Part shown: one piece after another, positions 10,405-21,789 of the stretch | How the letters are laid out: each line of letters begins with the position of its first letter | How positions within the stretch are numbered: position 1 is the first letter of the stretch | Assembly (NCBI RefSeq): GCF_051014685.1 | Contig: NC_135052.1 | Span: forward strand, 5,795,105-5,859,104 | DNA: 64,000 nt | Reading direction: 5' to 3' | Origin: Ptiloglossa arizonensis | Lineage: Eukaryota > Arthropoda > Insecta > Hymenoptera > Colletidae | Notes under the pieces: model-generated | Told to the model about the DNA's origin: nothing | The model's input: the letters and a program-made list of their open reading frames with translations, nothing else | Databases searched by the model: none | Translations under genes and position numbers: made by a program

Positions 10405-13400
10405 CGATCTCTCGGTAAACTTGTTCCAACACCGTCTTTGGAGCCACGGCACCGACTCTGCGATTTTTGACAATATTTTACTTCGATGTTCGCATAATCG
10501 GAGCTTACTGTAGCCGTAAGCGTACAATTTTCCGCGCGACTAGAAATTACCATCGAAAACTACGAGTTTGGTTCGTAATGGAACGTTTTGGTTCAGGTTG
10601 TGCGATACGTGTGCGATTCGTGAGTTTGGACCGAATGGGTTAATTAAACATTGAAAACCTGCAAGTTCGGGGTAAATGTACGGAGGACCGTTGCGAGTAA
10701 GTCTCGTCTAAATGTTCGCAGGTGTCTCATAGAGAAAGACTACAATTACCCGTTGTATCTAAATGGTGTCTCGTGGAGAACGACTATAATCGTCCGTCGT
10801 ACGTAAAGCGTTCTCTCGTGGAAAGCGACCATAGTCGCCCGTCGTATCTAAATGGTGTCTCGTGGTGAACGACTATGGTCTACAGTTTTAAAGGAGTATA
10901 TTTCGCGCGATGGATATCTATACGCGAGCTCGAGTCCGTAACCTTTTGCAACGATATCTCGCCTCGCGACCTCTTTCTCCGTTTTCTTTCCCTTTTCTTT
11001 CCCCTCGATAAAAGTGCCTCCGCTGATCGAGAAGATGTGGCATAAATTTGAAAATCGTCCCGCGAAAACGATATTCTCCCGCTAAAATCGAACCGATTCG
11101 AAATTACGAACGATTTCAAATTAACAACCGTCCCGCAATTTTAACGAGATCGCTCCAAAAAATTCCACATCCGTTTTGTCTCTCATAAATTGGTTGGTTA
11201 CGTTACTCCGATGTAAAACAAGTAATTTCAAGCGATAAATAAGTTCTCTTTTGTTGCAAGAAACCAACAAAATTGTACGTAAATACGTACGTATAACGTT
11301 TCATTTCAATAGAAATTATAAACGCGACTAAAAATTTAATTTACCGTGGTATATTTTAAAACACATGGGATACATAATTCCATATTGCAATCTTTGCAAT
11401 AGAATCTTTTTCCGTGTCCATTTCCCTAGTTTCTTTTTACACTACGTACGACACACCGACGATACTTCTTTTCTCTTTTTTTTCTTCTAGTGATATTTCT
11501 TCAACGAAGCATCTTTCGGTCAGTCTCGCAAGATTCAGCTTGTTTAAAGGCCCAGAAATTGCTTTTGGTTCTTTCGATTTATATTTGCGAAATAACGAAC
11601 AAATTAGATACAATCCAAACTGAAGACACGTTTTAACGCTTTCCTATTTTTAGTACAACACGTAAGAGTTCCGTATTCGATCTAATAAATTACTAAACAA
11701 TTTTTAAGTAAAACTTTTCCCCTATTCTTTCATCGTATCGTAAGTTCTCGAAAAACCTCGCGGTCCTTCTCGACTCTCGTAAACTTTTTACAATTTTCTT
11801 TCTCGTAAAACAACGCGCAAGGGACTAAACTCTTATCGTGTTACAAAATAAGTACGGTTATTTCAAGTACGGTTAATTATTTAAAATCGTACGTTTCCGC
11901 GTAATCCTGTGACTGGGATTGGCATCGGCGCGTTTAAATATACGAGCCTCAAGTACGGATCTCGATCGAACGAGTTCTCCGACCCGATGAAAAGTTCCTA
12001 GAAAAATATCACATCTCCTCTAGATTATCCACCGATACGTTCGCGTGCGAAAAGGCGGTGGTTTTGCTTCGAAAAGGAAAATCGATGAGCAACTTTATAC
12101 GAAAGCAATTTTACAGCCCCGAGTGCCAAGAAACGTATGCGATTTCATCGTTTACCCGCGAGCGTGTGTTCGTCGTTGGCTTGGTATCAACGAGGAAACG
12201 ATTCTCGTGTTCCCTTGGAGCAGTAGCGCCCTTAGCACTGGGGCCACTTGCCCGGGGCTCGACACTTATTGTTAAACGGTTTCCTAGAAAATAAACGAAT
12301 TGTACCGGCCGAGGTATTCAATTTGCTATTATAAGAATCGATGCGTTGCGAAAGCGGTGTGCGTGTAACGGGCACGTTGCCGCAGAATGAACCCGTGACA
12401 ACTCGCAGGACAAGGTGGAGATTTGTTTAATTTCCACGTTAAAAGAGAAAGAAAAACGAGAAGAAACTAAAATATCGATTACGTATTGTCTCGAACGTGA
12501 AAAGTAAACCTAACGACCGTATTCCTGTGATAATTTTCAAACTTCCTTTAATTCATTTCCAATTGCATCCTAAAGTATTTTCCGGTAATTTCAAGTAAGA
12601 AACTGTATCGACGAAATTTAGATAGTTTCTCGAAAAATATAGACTCATCGGGTATATCGCTCTGTAGACCGACACCCAGAAGCTTTCCAATTACTTTGAA
12701 TTCTCCTCTTTTAGTTTCTTTCTTTTCTATATTATTTTACTTTCATTTTCGTTTCTTCGTCGTTCCGTTTACGCACGGAGCTAATGTATTTCGCTTACCA
12801 AAGGGTATCACCGGTGAATAAACGTTATTACATCGGAACAGAAATAACAGAGCACGGGATCTGAACTTGCACCAGGGACGATACTCTCTCAGCGATCGTT
12901 CCTTTCTCGCCTCGATGCACCCCCGTTTAATGAAAAGCCACGAGTCGTAGGTACAAGCAAGCGTGTGTACGTGCTTCCCGAGCCGCGACAAGGGGAAGTT
13001 TCGTATCCAGCTACACGTAGCTTTACAAAAGTGTTTAGCAGCGACAGGTATTCGCCGCGGCAACGATTCCGTATTCACGTGGCGTAGATATTAACTAGAA
13101 AGCGAGTGGTCCCGCGCTCGAGCGATCTCGAGTTCGGACGTCGGGGCGATTCTTCGTTACGCTTCGTTAAAACGAATACGGACTTTCACTTTGATCGAAT
13201 ATCCGAGGGGACACTCGAGACGACGGGATATCCCCGGGGCGTATCTGGGTCGAGCGAGGATCATCCGAGACTTATAACCCGGAACGAGGCGTCGCGGCGC
13301 GAAACTTGAACAATTTCACGGTTCGCTGGTCGCGCGTCTACGGAATCGTCGACGGTGGATGTGTTCGACGACGATTCGATTTTCTACACGATCGAAGCGA

Positions 13401-13818
13401 TTATCGATTTTTCAAAATCGACTCCCCGTACGTACCTACGATTCCAACCGATCCTCCTTTCGTCCCGGTATCCCGTCAAGCGAGAACACGGCCCTCGATG
13501 ATCGTGGATTCCCTTCTTTTCGCGATGAAGGCAAACATTTTCACCAAAGTTCTTCCACGTTCCTCCCGTTCGGTATTCTTAACCCTTGATTGGAAACAAC
13601 CAGCTCCACTGACGCAAATTCACCGCGGCAATCTCGACTACCACCAACTCGATATCGTCTCTCGATACAACTTCCATTTCTCGTGTTTTATTTACTTCGT
13701 TACTTTGGAAATTTACCTGCTATCGAGAACTGAGTAGTCTCCACGCTTTCGTACGTAAATTTAGCATCGTGGCTCTCTTCGTAACAGTTACTCGTGCGGA
13801 TGGATCTTGGTTTCGAAG
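10405..13818. other. 3.4 kb between the inverted composite units; no gene recognised
   Basis: Apart from the tandem repeat at 10718-10886, I find no gene. Plus-strand frames at 12045-12294 and 13306-13737 have mixed composition but no recognisable motif. As the interval between two inverted repeats, it is the segment that recombination between the arms would invert. Confidence 0.5.
10718..10886. repeat. 45-base tandem repeat, about 4 copies
   Basis: Units of 44-45 bases carry GTGTCTCGTGGAGAACGACT or a variant, followed by a TAGTCG/TAATCG core and CGTCGTATCTAAATG. Copies differ by several substitutions, so the array is not recent. Confidence 0.8.
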
Positions 13819-13955
13819 TATTAAAGTTTGTTCGGAAAGTCGTTTTGTTTCTTTCTGGTGAGAATGAAACACGATTTGTACAGAGCGCGCACACATTTTA
13901 TCCAATTATGTATTCTCCATTTTGGAAAAGAAATGACTTTCCGAATAACCCAATA
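13819..13955 (-). mobile_element. mariner-like short element, family 1
   Basis: An inverted-orientation copy: left end AGTTTGTTCGGAAAGTCGTT, then the complement of the family hallmark (TATTCTCCATTTTGGAAAAG), then GACTTTCCGAATAACCCAATA. It matches the element at 10283-10404 by position within the composite unit. Confidence 0.75.
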
Positions 13956-14154
13956 CTCGCCGAAACATTAGCGAAACGCAATCAATCATTGACGGGTACA
14001 ATACGAGGTATCTTTTATTTGTTATTATTCGCGTATATTATACGTGTCTTTTTTCTATCATTTTTGGAAACGCGCAGTGTACTTTTTATCTTTGTCGCGT
14101 CGGTTGTGTACTTCACTTTTTTCTTCTTATTCCATTAGGAAAGTAGCTGATATG

Positions 14155-14290
14155 TATTAGGTTGTTCGGAAAGTCGTTTTGTTTTTTCTTTGGTGAGAAT
14201 GAAACGATTTTTACAGAGCGCGCAAACATTTTATCCGATTGTACATTCTCCATTTTGGAAAACGAAATTACTTCCCGAGAAACCGAATAA
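14155..14290 (-). mobile_element. mariner-like short element, family 1
   Basis: It begins TATTAGGTTGTTCGGAAAGT and contains ACATTCTCCATTTTGGAAAA. It ends in a more degraded inverted repeat (TTACTTCCCGAGAAACCGAA). It is the counterpart of 9930-10064 in the inverted unit. Confidence 0.75.
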
Positions 14291-14997
14291 ATCGTAAGTA
14301 GTTCGAGAATTCTTCCTTACGAGATTGCTTCCCGAAAATTAGAATTATTCGACACAATTTAGAAACACGCTTACGATCGCGATCGAGTCGTAACATTTTC
14401 CTAAATGTCGATCCATTCGATTCATTGGCGACGTTTCGTTCTCGTTCGAATAACCTCTCGTATCGATCGGTATTTAATTCCACAGATCTCCCGTGAATCT
14501 TATTTTCCATTCGAATAAAATTTCCAAGCGCCGCGTTCCGTATTATGGTTTATATTTTCGGATCAGCCGAGCAATCGTTCATCGGGTCGGAAGTCCGATC
14601 CTGTGTAAACTTGTACACGCGTAAAATGTGGTTACCGAGCGATCTCGCGAGACTCGAGTTTCCAGCGAATCGATCCTGCTCGCTTTCGGGTCAACATTCC
14701 TGGTCGACTGTCGAGATTCACCGGATCTTGTTCGCTTGTTACGAGCAACGCGTCGTAATTGTACGTTTACGTATCGGGAGAAGAAATTTGGTATTCGACG
14801 TGGAAGAATACATACGTGCACGAGCGTGCGGTATCGCGTGTTCGCCAGTGAAATTATACACGCGGGAAAATTGCGCTCAATAAGCCCCGGCGCGAATGGA
14901 ATCGTCGTATAATTGAGTCGCCTGAACGTGCGAGGAGGGATAAACCGGGATTGGTGGTTCCGTACGCGAGCGTAAATTGAACGCACGTTCCATAAAT

Positions 14998-15017
14998 ATG
15001 CAAAATTTCATTTGCAT
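14998..15017. promoter_or_regulatory. paired inverted octamer-like sites
   Basis: ATGCAAA at 14998-15004 and TTTGCAT at 15011-15017 are exact inverted copies six bases apart. The right one extends to the perfect POU octamer ATTTGCAT. The following 150 bases (15020-15180) have mixed composition unlike the surrounding CpG-rich repeats. A POU-factor site pair is an inference; chance cannot be excluded. Confidence 0.3.
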
Positions 15018-15219
15018 TCGTTGCACGCGGAAAGTCACCGCGCGCTGAGCACCAGGGCTCCGGAGATTCTAGGATCGCCCGAGCGATCGATTACCCGGTT
15101 CCGGTTCCAGCTGTCCCAATTTTCCAACTGTGTCACAGATGCGTACTTCGCGCTGGACCATTTTCACTTTCACTGTGGTGCAAAATCCACCGGGAAACCG
15201 TAACGATGAAATTTCCAAA

Positions 15220-15309
15220 ATATTGGAAATTGTTCCCTCGTTCGAGAAATCGTTTTCCAAATTGGGGAATGTATCATTTAATAAAATTACCTTCCGAAAC
15301 ACACCTGAT
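15220..15309 (+). mobile_element. mariner-like short element, family 1, degraded
   Basis: TATTGGAAATTGTTC, then AATCGTTTTCCAAATTGGGGAATG, then TACCTTCCGAAACACACCTGATA follow the order of the family, with many substitutions and a shortened middle. Confidence 0.5.
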
Positions 15310-15846
15310 AAATCACGAGCGACGATGAACGCAAATATGCATCCGAGGAGGATTCTTTAACCGTTAACGGATATATGGTGGTAATTTTGTCACGTGTACG
15401 GTAGAGTGTTCTGTAGGATCACGTATAATTGTAGACATTTAAATAATGAATATTTGTAGAGATTTTTGGAGAAAAATTTGCTCTTTTGAATTACTCTTAT
15501 CGATTTGTTAAGAGACCGAATAAATTGAATTTTTGACAATAAAATTCGCTGGGTTAGGTCTGATACCAAGTTATCGGTCACGGGTTAATGCTAGCGTAGA
15601 ATACGGTCGTTCGGGGCAAGTAACTACAAATAACCGTTTCTGTTTCTTTCTATTCGATACTAAGCGTTCGAGTTGAATCTCGATCGTTCAATTTGTGAAA
15701 TTTTACCGTGTCCCAATTGAGGCAATGTACGTACGTACGTACTTTATTCGATCGCTAACGGTATTCGATTAGGTAAGTTTCTAGTCCGTAATGACATTAT
15801 GTATGTAAGGCTATGCGGTAAAGGCTTCAATTTAGTTGGTAATAAC
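15310..15846. other. no gene recognised
   Basis: A+T-richer DNA containing an ACGTACGTACGTACGTAC run near 15728. Nothing else is recognised. Confidence 0.5.
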
Positions 15847-15900
15847 CAGGGGCGTAGCTAAAATATTCAACGCCCGGAGCGAGACCTACCTTTGATACCC
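15847..15900. mobile_element. possible hAT-like element end
   Basis: CAGGGGCGTAGCTAAAATAT followed by CAACGCCCGGAGCGAGACC resembles the CAGGGGCG-starting ends of hAT-type elements seen in many insect genomes. I see no matching inverted end within about 500 bases, so this would be a solo or decayed end. The call rests on resemblance of the end alone. Confidence 0.35.
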
Positions 15901-16482
15901 CTACCGAATAATTTTTAAATTTCAACGGAGAGGAAAGTGTGTCGTGTTGGTAATTTTTTAAAGGGCGCAACAATTTCACGAGCAATTCGAAAATGAGAAA
16001 AATACGACTGATTAAACATTCAACGAGCAGAGAAGATTGCATTTTATTATATCAAAGCAGTGCACGAATCTCAACGTCTAACCAATTCTTCGAAGTTATT
16101 TTTTTCTGGCTCTCTATTTAAAGAGTTACGTTCGACGTCTATATTTTCGAGCTATAATTCTTGCAAAACGATCGAATTTAATGTTTTATCTCTTATCGAA
16201 CTCTACCTTGCATATTTACGATCGATCGAAAGTAAAGTCAGTCGAGCGTAGGAAATTATTTATCGATTTTCATCTGAAAAAAAGAACGTCTTTCGCGCGA
16301 TGCGATAGATACACGGTAAAACGAATCTCGTTTAAACCGTTAAACGCGTAATTATGTGCAACGCGACACATTTTTTTTTTGCAGCTTCGACGAATGTTTC
16401 TTTTCATTTGATAATTTGCATCGGTATTTCAACTCTTTCAACAACACCCTCATTCTCGATGACACTTCCTTCCTCTTAATTA

Positions 16483-16510
16483 AAACTAGTACGCGTATAC
16501 GTACTAGTTT
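16483..16510. repeat. 28-base near-perfect palindrome
   Basis: AAACTAGTACG and CGTACTAGTTT are exact 11-base inverted arms around a six-base centre. There is no downstream T run or gene context to suggest a terminator. Confidence 0.8.
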
Positions 16511-17513
16511 GTTTTACTTGATAAGGTAAAACATTCAAGAATTTTTGTCAATCTCTCGAGCGATACCGTAATCGTACACGAACAAGTAACGCGAAAAGAA
16601 CATAATACCGTTAAAAAATGAATAATTCGATTTTACAATTACGCGACGCGACGGTACAGTCGAAAATCGAGTGCCATGAGTCGATATCGTCGTGAATTTT
16701 TTTTTTTTATTTCGAACAAAAACAAATTCGTTCCTAAATAGATTAAAGGACTCTAAAAGCGAACAATCGGGGTCCGTGTGCGAAAAAACCTAGTTAAAAA
16801 CAAATACGTTTATTCTTTCGGAGACTATCGATACCGTGTGAGTACATTTCATTTTTCAATTATTCGGAACATCGAAACGCTGAAATAACTGGGAAAATTC
16901 CGATGAAAAATTAATAATTGAATTTCACAATTACGCGAAGCGACAATACAATCGTAAAATCCATCCGTCGAGTGTCACCGACCGATGGATATTGGTTGGA
17001 ATTTTTCTTCGTTTCGAAGAAAAACAACGCCACCTTGAAAAAGATTAAAAGTGTCGGCTCGTAAGCAAAGTCCACCCCGTTGTGCGCGGTTACGATCGAA
17101 TTTGGCCAGCGAACGATAATGAATCGTTTACATTACGAGAACAGATAGTGACACGTTCCCGGTGTTGAAAAACGATCGATAATTGACCGTGCGTACGCCG
17201 CGCCGGAAAGTTCGGATTAAGTTCGCGCGATTATCAGGGGCGATAGTTACGTAGTTGCCGTTTTAATGCATGCCCCGTTATTTACATGATTACAGGTGCA
17301 CGATTATAAAGCGAGTCAAACGGCGGACGCGCGATCCGAGATAAGTGAAGGGTCCCGGTGATATATACGCTCGTGATTGATACAGGAACACGCCTAAAGA
17401 TATCGATTAAAGAAGCGCCCCGCGAGGCGCGAAAAAAGCGGTTACGTCGCGTCGTCGTGCCACGATGAAACCGATGTGAAACTGGTTAGCATAGAACGCG
17501 ATCTACGGGGTGT
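16511..17513. other. no gene recognised; candidate conserved non-coding segment
   Basis: Bases 17090-17480 have balanced composition, with a FOX-like TATTTACAT and several homeodomain-like AT cores close together, unlike the repeat-rich DNA on either side. I see no open frame of note. Calling it regulatory is a guess from appearance. Confidence 0.3.
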
Positions 17514-17743
17514 CCCAATCGTTACCGGTCGATTTGAATTTCACCTTATTTTCGAAACGTCGCACCGATTAATCTAAAACTTGACGCGCGTTATCTGGAC
17601 ACGTGGGAAATTAATCGCGGACAAGTGCACGGCGAAAGAACGCGTGGAAATTATTCAGACGTATTACGAAAAATCGCGATCGTTAACGCTAACGATTCGG
17701 GGGGAAAAGGTAAATCGACCGGTGACCGTTGGGACACTTTCTA
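17514..17743 (+). mobile_element. Tc1/mariner-like 230-base element with intact inverted ends
   Basis: TA flanks both sides (17514-17515 and 17742-17743). The left end reads GTGTCCCAATCGTTACCG and the right end is its complement with few mismatches, both running inward to a shared GGTCGATTT. Over the inner 26 bases the arms differ at three positions. Between them lies a remnant of a transposase DNA-binding region (17578-17748). The element is far too short to encode a whole transposase, so it is an internally deleted, non-autonomous copy. Confidence 0.75.
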
Positions 17744-17748
17744 TTTAG
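17578..17748 (+). pseudogene. transposase helix-turn-helix remnant
   Basis: The open frame of 56 codons reads TAKERVEIIQTYYEKSRSLT at codons 18-37. This pattern (acidic/basic start, RVEII, two aromatic residues, then an S-R-S turn) is typical of the first helix-turn-helix of insect Tc1/mariner-like transposases and of the DUF4817-type domain: a repressor-like DNA-binding fold that recognises the element's own ends. There is no ATG upstream in frame before the stop at 17575, and the catalytic DDE/D part is absent because the right inverted end follows within 60 bases. The frame ends at a TAG just past the right end. Non-functional remnant. The family is recognised from the motif; the exact clade is uncertain. 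Confidence 0.65.
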
Positions 17749-17966
17749 ATGTAAAAGTGAATAATGCTTGTATGGAAGAATGATTGCGACGAGTGTATAT
17801 TATCGTGTGAGCGACTTTAGACGCAAGTTTATGTTACGATGATGAGTCTAGCGTGGTATGGTCTAGGTGTTTTGTATACGGTATTTTGTATGGGTAAAGA
17901 GAGTCAGAATGGGAGAAATATGCGTGGTGGCACTTAACGTAGAGTGTTAAGAAAGAGAGCATATGA

Positions 17967-18180
17967 TAGGTTGTCCGATAAGTTTTGTCGTTTTTTCCAT
18001 TGTAAAAAAATACTATGACACTTTGACTTTGAACAACCGTGAATATACGAACGAGTCGACGGATCTTCACGAAACTTTGCACCTGTTCGTCGAACAGTAA
18101 TACCATCTTTGGAAAAATAAAACGACGAACCTAATAGCCCCGTTTCTTACCGAACGAAGAAACTTATCGAGCAATCTAGT
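17967..18180 (+). mobile_element. mariner-like short element, family 2, long form
   Basis: It begins TAGGTTGTCCGATAAGTTTT and ends with GAAACTTATCGAGCAATCTA. The interior (TCCATTGTAAAAAAATACTA, GACGGATCTTCACGAAACTT, TCGAACAGTAATACCATCTT) is shared with the copy at 28934-29144 and, inverted, with 63075-63284. The long form of about 214 bases shows that the short dimers elsewhere are deletion derivatives. There is no coding frame. Confidence 0.7.
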
Positions 18181-18460
18181 ATGTATCATAGAGTGAAAAG
18201 AGAGTGTCCACGGTAGAAGCGTGCGTGATAGAAGTGGACTGTTGTGTTATCGTACAAGCTAATTTTTCTGTTCACGAATTATATTTTTCATCTTACTTAT
18301 CAGAGTGGTTCTTTATTATCCACCCTCACAACTGACCCCGTAACGCTCGTAACGTTTTAATGCGCGCGAATAGTGTCAACGCTAGAATTACTGACAATGA
18401 ACGTATTTCCATTTGTATCAGACCACATACGTATATTCGAAGTGAAATGAGGAAAGGTCA

Positions 18461-18843
18461 AATTAATTTACGAGTACCATTAATTAAATTAGACAATTGT
18501 CTATTTCGATAATTATCCACGAGCATTGTAGGAAAAGTTAGCGTTAATAATTAAGTAATTTTAAAAAGAAATTTAAAACAGGTCAAATTATTAGATTCTT
18601 AATTAAATTAGACAATTGTCTATTTCGATAACTGTCCACGAGCATAATAGGAAAAGTTACCGTTAATAATTAAGTAATTTTAAAAAGAAATTTAAAACAG
18701 GACAAATTGATAGATTCTTAATTAAATTAGACAACTATCGAAATAGACAATGTAGGAATCCACGAGCATTGTAGGAAAAGTTACCGTTAATAATTAAATA
18801 ATTTTAAGAAGAAATTTAAAACAGGTCAAATTGATAGATTCTA
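18461..18843. repeat. 119-base tandem repeat, about 3 copies, one with a micro-inversion
   Basis: AATTAAATTAGACAA recurs at 18482, 18601 and 18720. Each unit continues through CCACGAGCA, GGAAAAGTTA, AATTTTAA and AAATTTAAAACAGG. In the third unit, the 16 bases at 18736-18751 are the reverse complement of the matching segment of units one and two, followed by an eight-base filler that resembles the nearby TGTAGGAA. Confidence 0.9.
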
Positions 18844-21789
18844 GTGTTAACGACGGGAAGGGAGGACGAGGGGGGCAGAGGCGTGAAGGGGAACCTCGTC
18901 GGTGGCTCACGGGATGCAAATTTTCGACAACCGGATATTTCGTAAATGTCAGTAATCCCCGGTGCGTTTGCGTTAATCGAATCTGCTTTTTCAAAAACGA
19001 CAAAACGAAGAAAAAGGTGGAAAAAAGAAAAAAAAAGAACTCGTTCGCACGGCGCGCGTAACGAGCACGCCGTAAACTGATTTCCATACCGAATAGAAAG
19101 TAAACGAATAAATCAGCCTCTCCCAGTGTCGCGATACGTTTTCTTGCATCATCGGGCCGGCTCGCCACAAGTCTGCGAACGGTTGCAGTTAATTTACCGT
19201 CCTTAGGAGTCCGGTTGTTTTTGGAAAATGTTTCAATTCCAGTCGCTAAAAATATATTCACCCGACCGGACACCTTGAGATATCGGACGACGATAACGAC
19301 CGTTTCTCGAGACAACGATACTCGATTGTTTCGGGAACGCGGGGCCGATTTTTACGAAATTCTACGAACTCCGGGCGGAATTTTATCGATGGTAACTAAC
19401 GGCGTATTAATTCGTTAATCCGTGAAAGACGAGTCGGATTCGTATTTTATACCGTGCTGTACGATATTTTTCGTTAGGTTGTTTGTTCGTTGGTTCGAAG
19501 ATCCCTGTATTTAATCGTGTCGCGATATTTGTACTACGCGGTGCCATAAATTGTGCCGTACCCGCATTTACCGTTTCTGTTCGTACTTAACCACGCGTAT
19601 GTAGGCGTTTACGATCGACCAAATTACACGGTCTACGGGTTAACTACTTCGAGGACATTGCCACATCGGTGTGCACGCGTTTAGCTTTTGGAGTTATTTT
19701 TAATATCGATGGTACGTAATACGTTAAAAGTGTAAATAAATGCCCATAATTAAATCTCGCCCGTCGGTATCGCCGCGAGATCGTTCGGTGTCGTGGGTCA
19801 ATATCGGTTGAAATTTTTTTTTTTTTTATTCAATGTAAAGTAATTTGTACCCGAAGAAGTCAATATTTATGAAGCGGATGACCGAATGAATTCCAAAAAG
19901 TTTATCGTTCGATTTCTAGAAACATCTCGAATATTTAATTTTAAGTTCGAAAACGTGTCACCGCGAATTCAAACGTTGCGAAAGAAACGGGCTCTTTTTA
20001 TCGCTAAAAGGAGGTTACGTAAGTTAAATACGAAAATGTAATTTATTTCGCGTATGTCTGTTTCGCGCTTAACGGAACAATGCACCTCGTCCTAATACTG
20101 TGCAATATATGCAACGAGTACTCGCAGCGCACGGAGTATATATCAACGAAAAAAGATCCGATTATTGTTGACGATGTGGGTGAGACTCTGTGCAAATTAT
20201 TGCGCGTGTATTTCGTTCTGCAAGCACGGCTAATAACGTGAAACAAAAGAGACTGTTTTCTTTGGCGAATTTCATTGTTCGTTTAAATTTTCACGAAATT
20301 TCAGTAGGTATTCCGTGACGTTCAAACGTTGTGTATTGTGTACCGAGAAAACTCGAAAATACAAAGACAAGGACTCGCGTTGTCCGTACGTACCAAAATT
20401 ACTTTTCGGGGGTAGAGTTCGCCGTAGCAAACGGTTTAAAATTTTTCAACCTGACCACCAAACGGTTAAGAAACAATCCGTGACGCGGATAATGCCGTTT
20501 CTCGACGACAAAACGAACAACAATCCTATCGCGACCACCTTTGAGACCACTATCGTCGACCGGATCAAAGCTACTAGGATCGTTCCTCGGACAACTGTTG
20601 ACGCTAATGGAGTAAAAACGCTATACCTGGGAAACTTGTTTCGATTCGGTCGCGAAGCATGCTACGCGGAGCAATTAAAAGCTTCCGTACCTGTTGTCCC
20701 GAACGAGAGCATCGTTGTTTTTAACGACCGCTTCGTATCCCCTCGGTGACGCGAGAAACCCGAGCACCGCGGCGCCTAACGTTATTAAAATTCGTCCTCG
20801 TCGACCTTGGACCAGTAGGGTGGTGCGGGGGGTGTGTCGGAGGATAAAACGCGGCCCAGTTTCTCGGTTTCGCGCTCGTTTTTACCGAGGATATGCTAAA
20901 AAGAGAAAAAAAGAGGGGAAAAAAAAGGAAGGAATAGAGTGTGCACGCGTACCACAGACGGGGGCTCGATTCCATTTTCCACCCCATCATCCACCGTGTC
21001 TGTCTCATTAGCACTTCTGACCCTCGACAGGAGAAGGAGAAGAAGGAGAAGGAGGAGGAGGGTGCACGCTCTGCGCCAGGCGGGAAAGGAAGTCGGGAGC
21101 TGAATGCAGCTGCAAATGAGAGGCAGCGGCCACCGTTTCCACGGAACTAGCCCCTATGAAAGATGCAGAAGCGCTAAATGAAGACCGCGGTCACTGGATA
21201 CCGTGGATATATCAGGAACGACGTTGCAACTAGGGCGAGAGACCGCTTTGATCAGCGCCCGGTCCGTCTTTCATTTTCTTGCGTTCGCCACGTTCGTTCC
21301 ACGGCATTCAATTCTTTCTGCCGCGGGGCTGGAATAGATTAGGCGACTTTCCCCGCGTGAACTACTTTCCTGGAATACCTCTTTTTTTTTCTTCTTTTTT
21401 TTTTCGTCCCGTCGAAACACCGTTCCCCCTCGACCCCGCACCCTCGTTCCCTGCGACGTGTTTCGCGATCGATCAACGATACCCAGATCGTAATATCCAG
21501 CTTCGATGCAGACGCGCGCGATCGCACGCGCCGAGGGTGTAACTCGACACGCGGGAAACGCGCACGGGAATTCAACACGCACCTGCAATTCGAAAGGGAA
21601 CGAATTCGTGGCGAAACGAGACACTTTTCCACGCCGATTCGCTTTCCCGATCTGACGACAGAATCCACGGTGAACCGATCGATCAAACGAAACGTACGAT
21701 CGGTGGACGAGAGGAAGGAAACTTTACGATACTTTTTTTCATCGAACCGGCGATGCATCCTCGATGGGAATGCACTTTAAACGTGCGTT
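18844..21789. other. no gene recognised
   Basis: A plus-strand frame of 144 codons at 20315-20749 has unusually even composition and a Cys pair near its start (RCVLCTEKTRKYKDKD), but no family is recognised and the splice context is unclear. An A/G-rich tract at 20890-21060 explains the Lys/Glu-rich frames there. Confidence 0.45.

Larger units (their letters stand above)
13819..14290 (-). repeat. inverted composite duplication, copy B
   Basis: The reverse-complement partner of 9930-10404, with the order element, 199-base spacer, element. Spacer differences are scattered substitutions and small indels, for instance in the A-rich tract and around the ATTATACG segment. The two copies therefore diverged after duplication. 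Confidence 0.85.

Noticed and set aside
16483..16510. Palindrome as a transcription terminator
   Set aside because: No neighbouring gene, no T tract, and eukaryotic context; recorded only as a palindrome.
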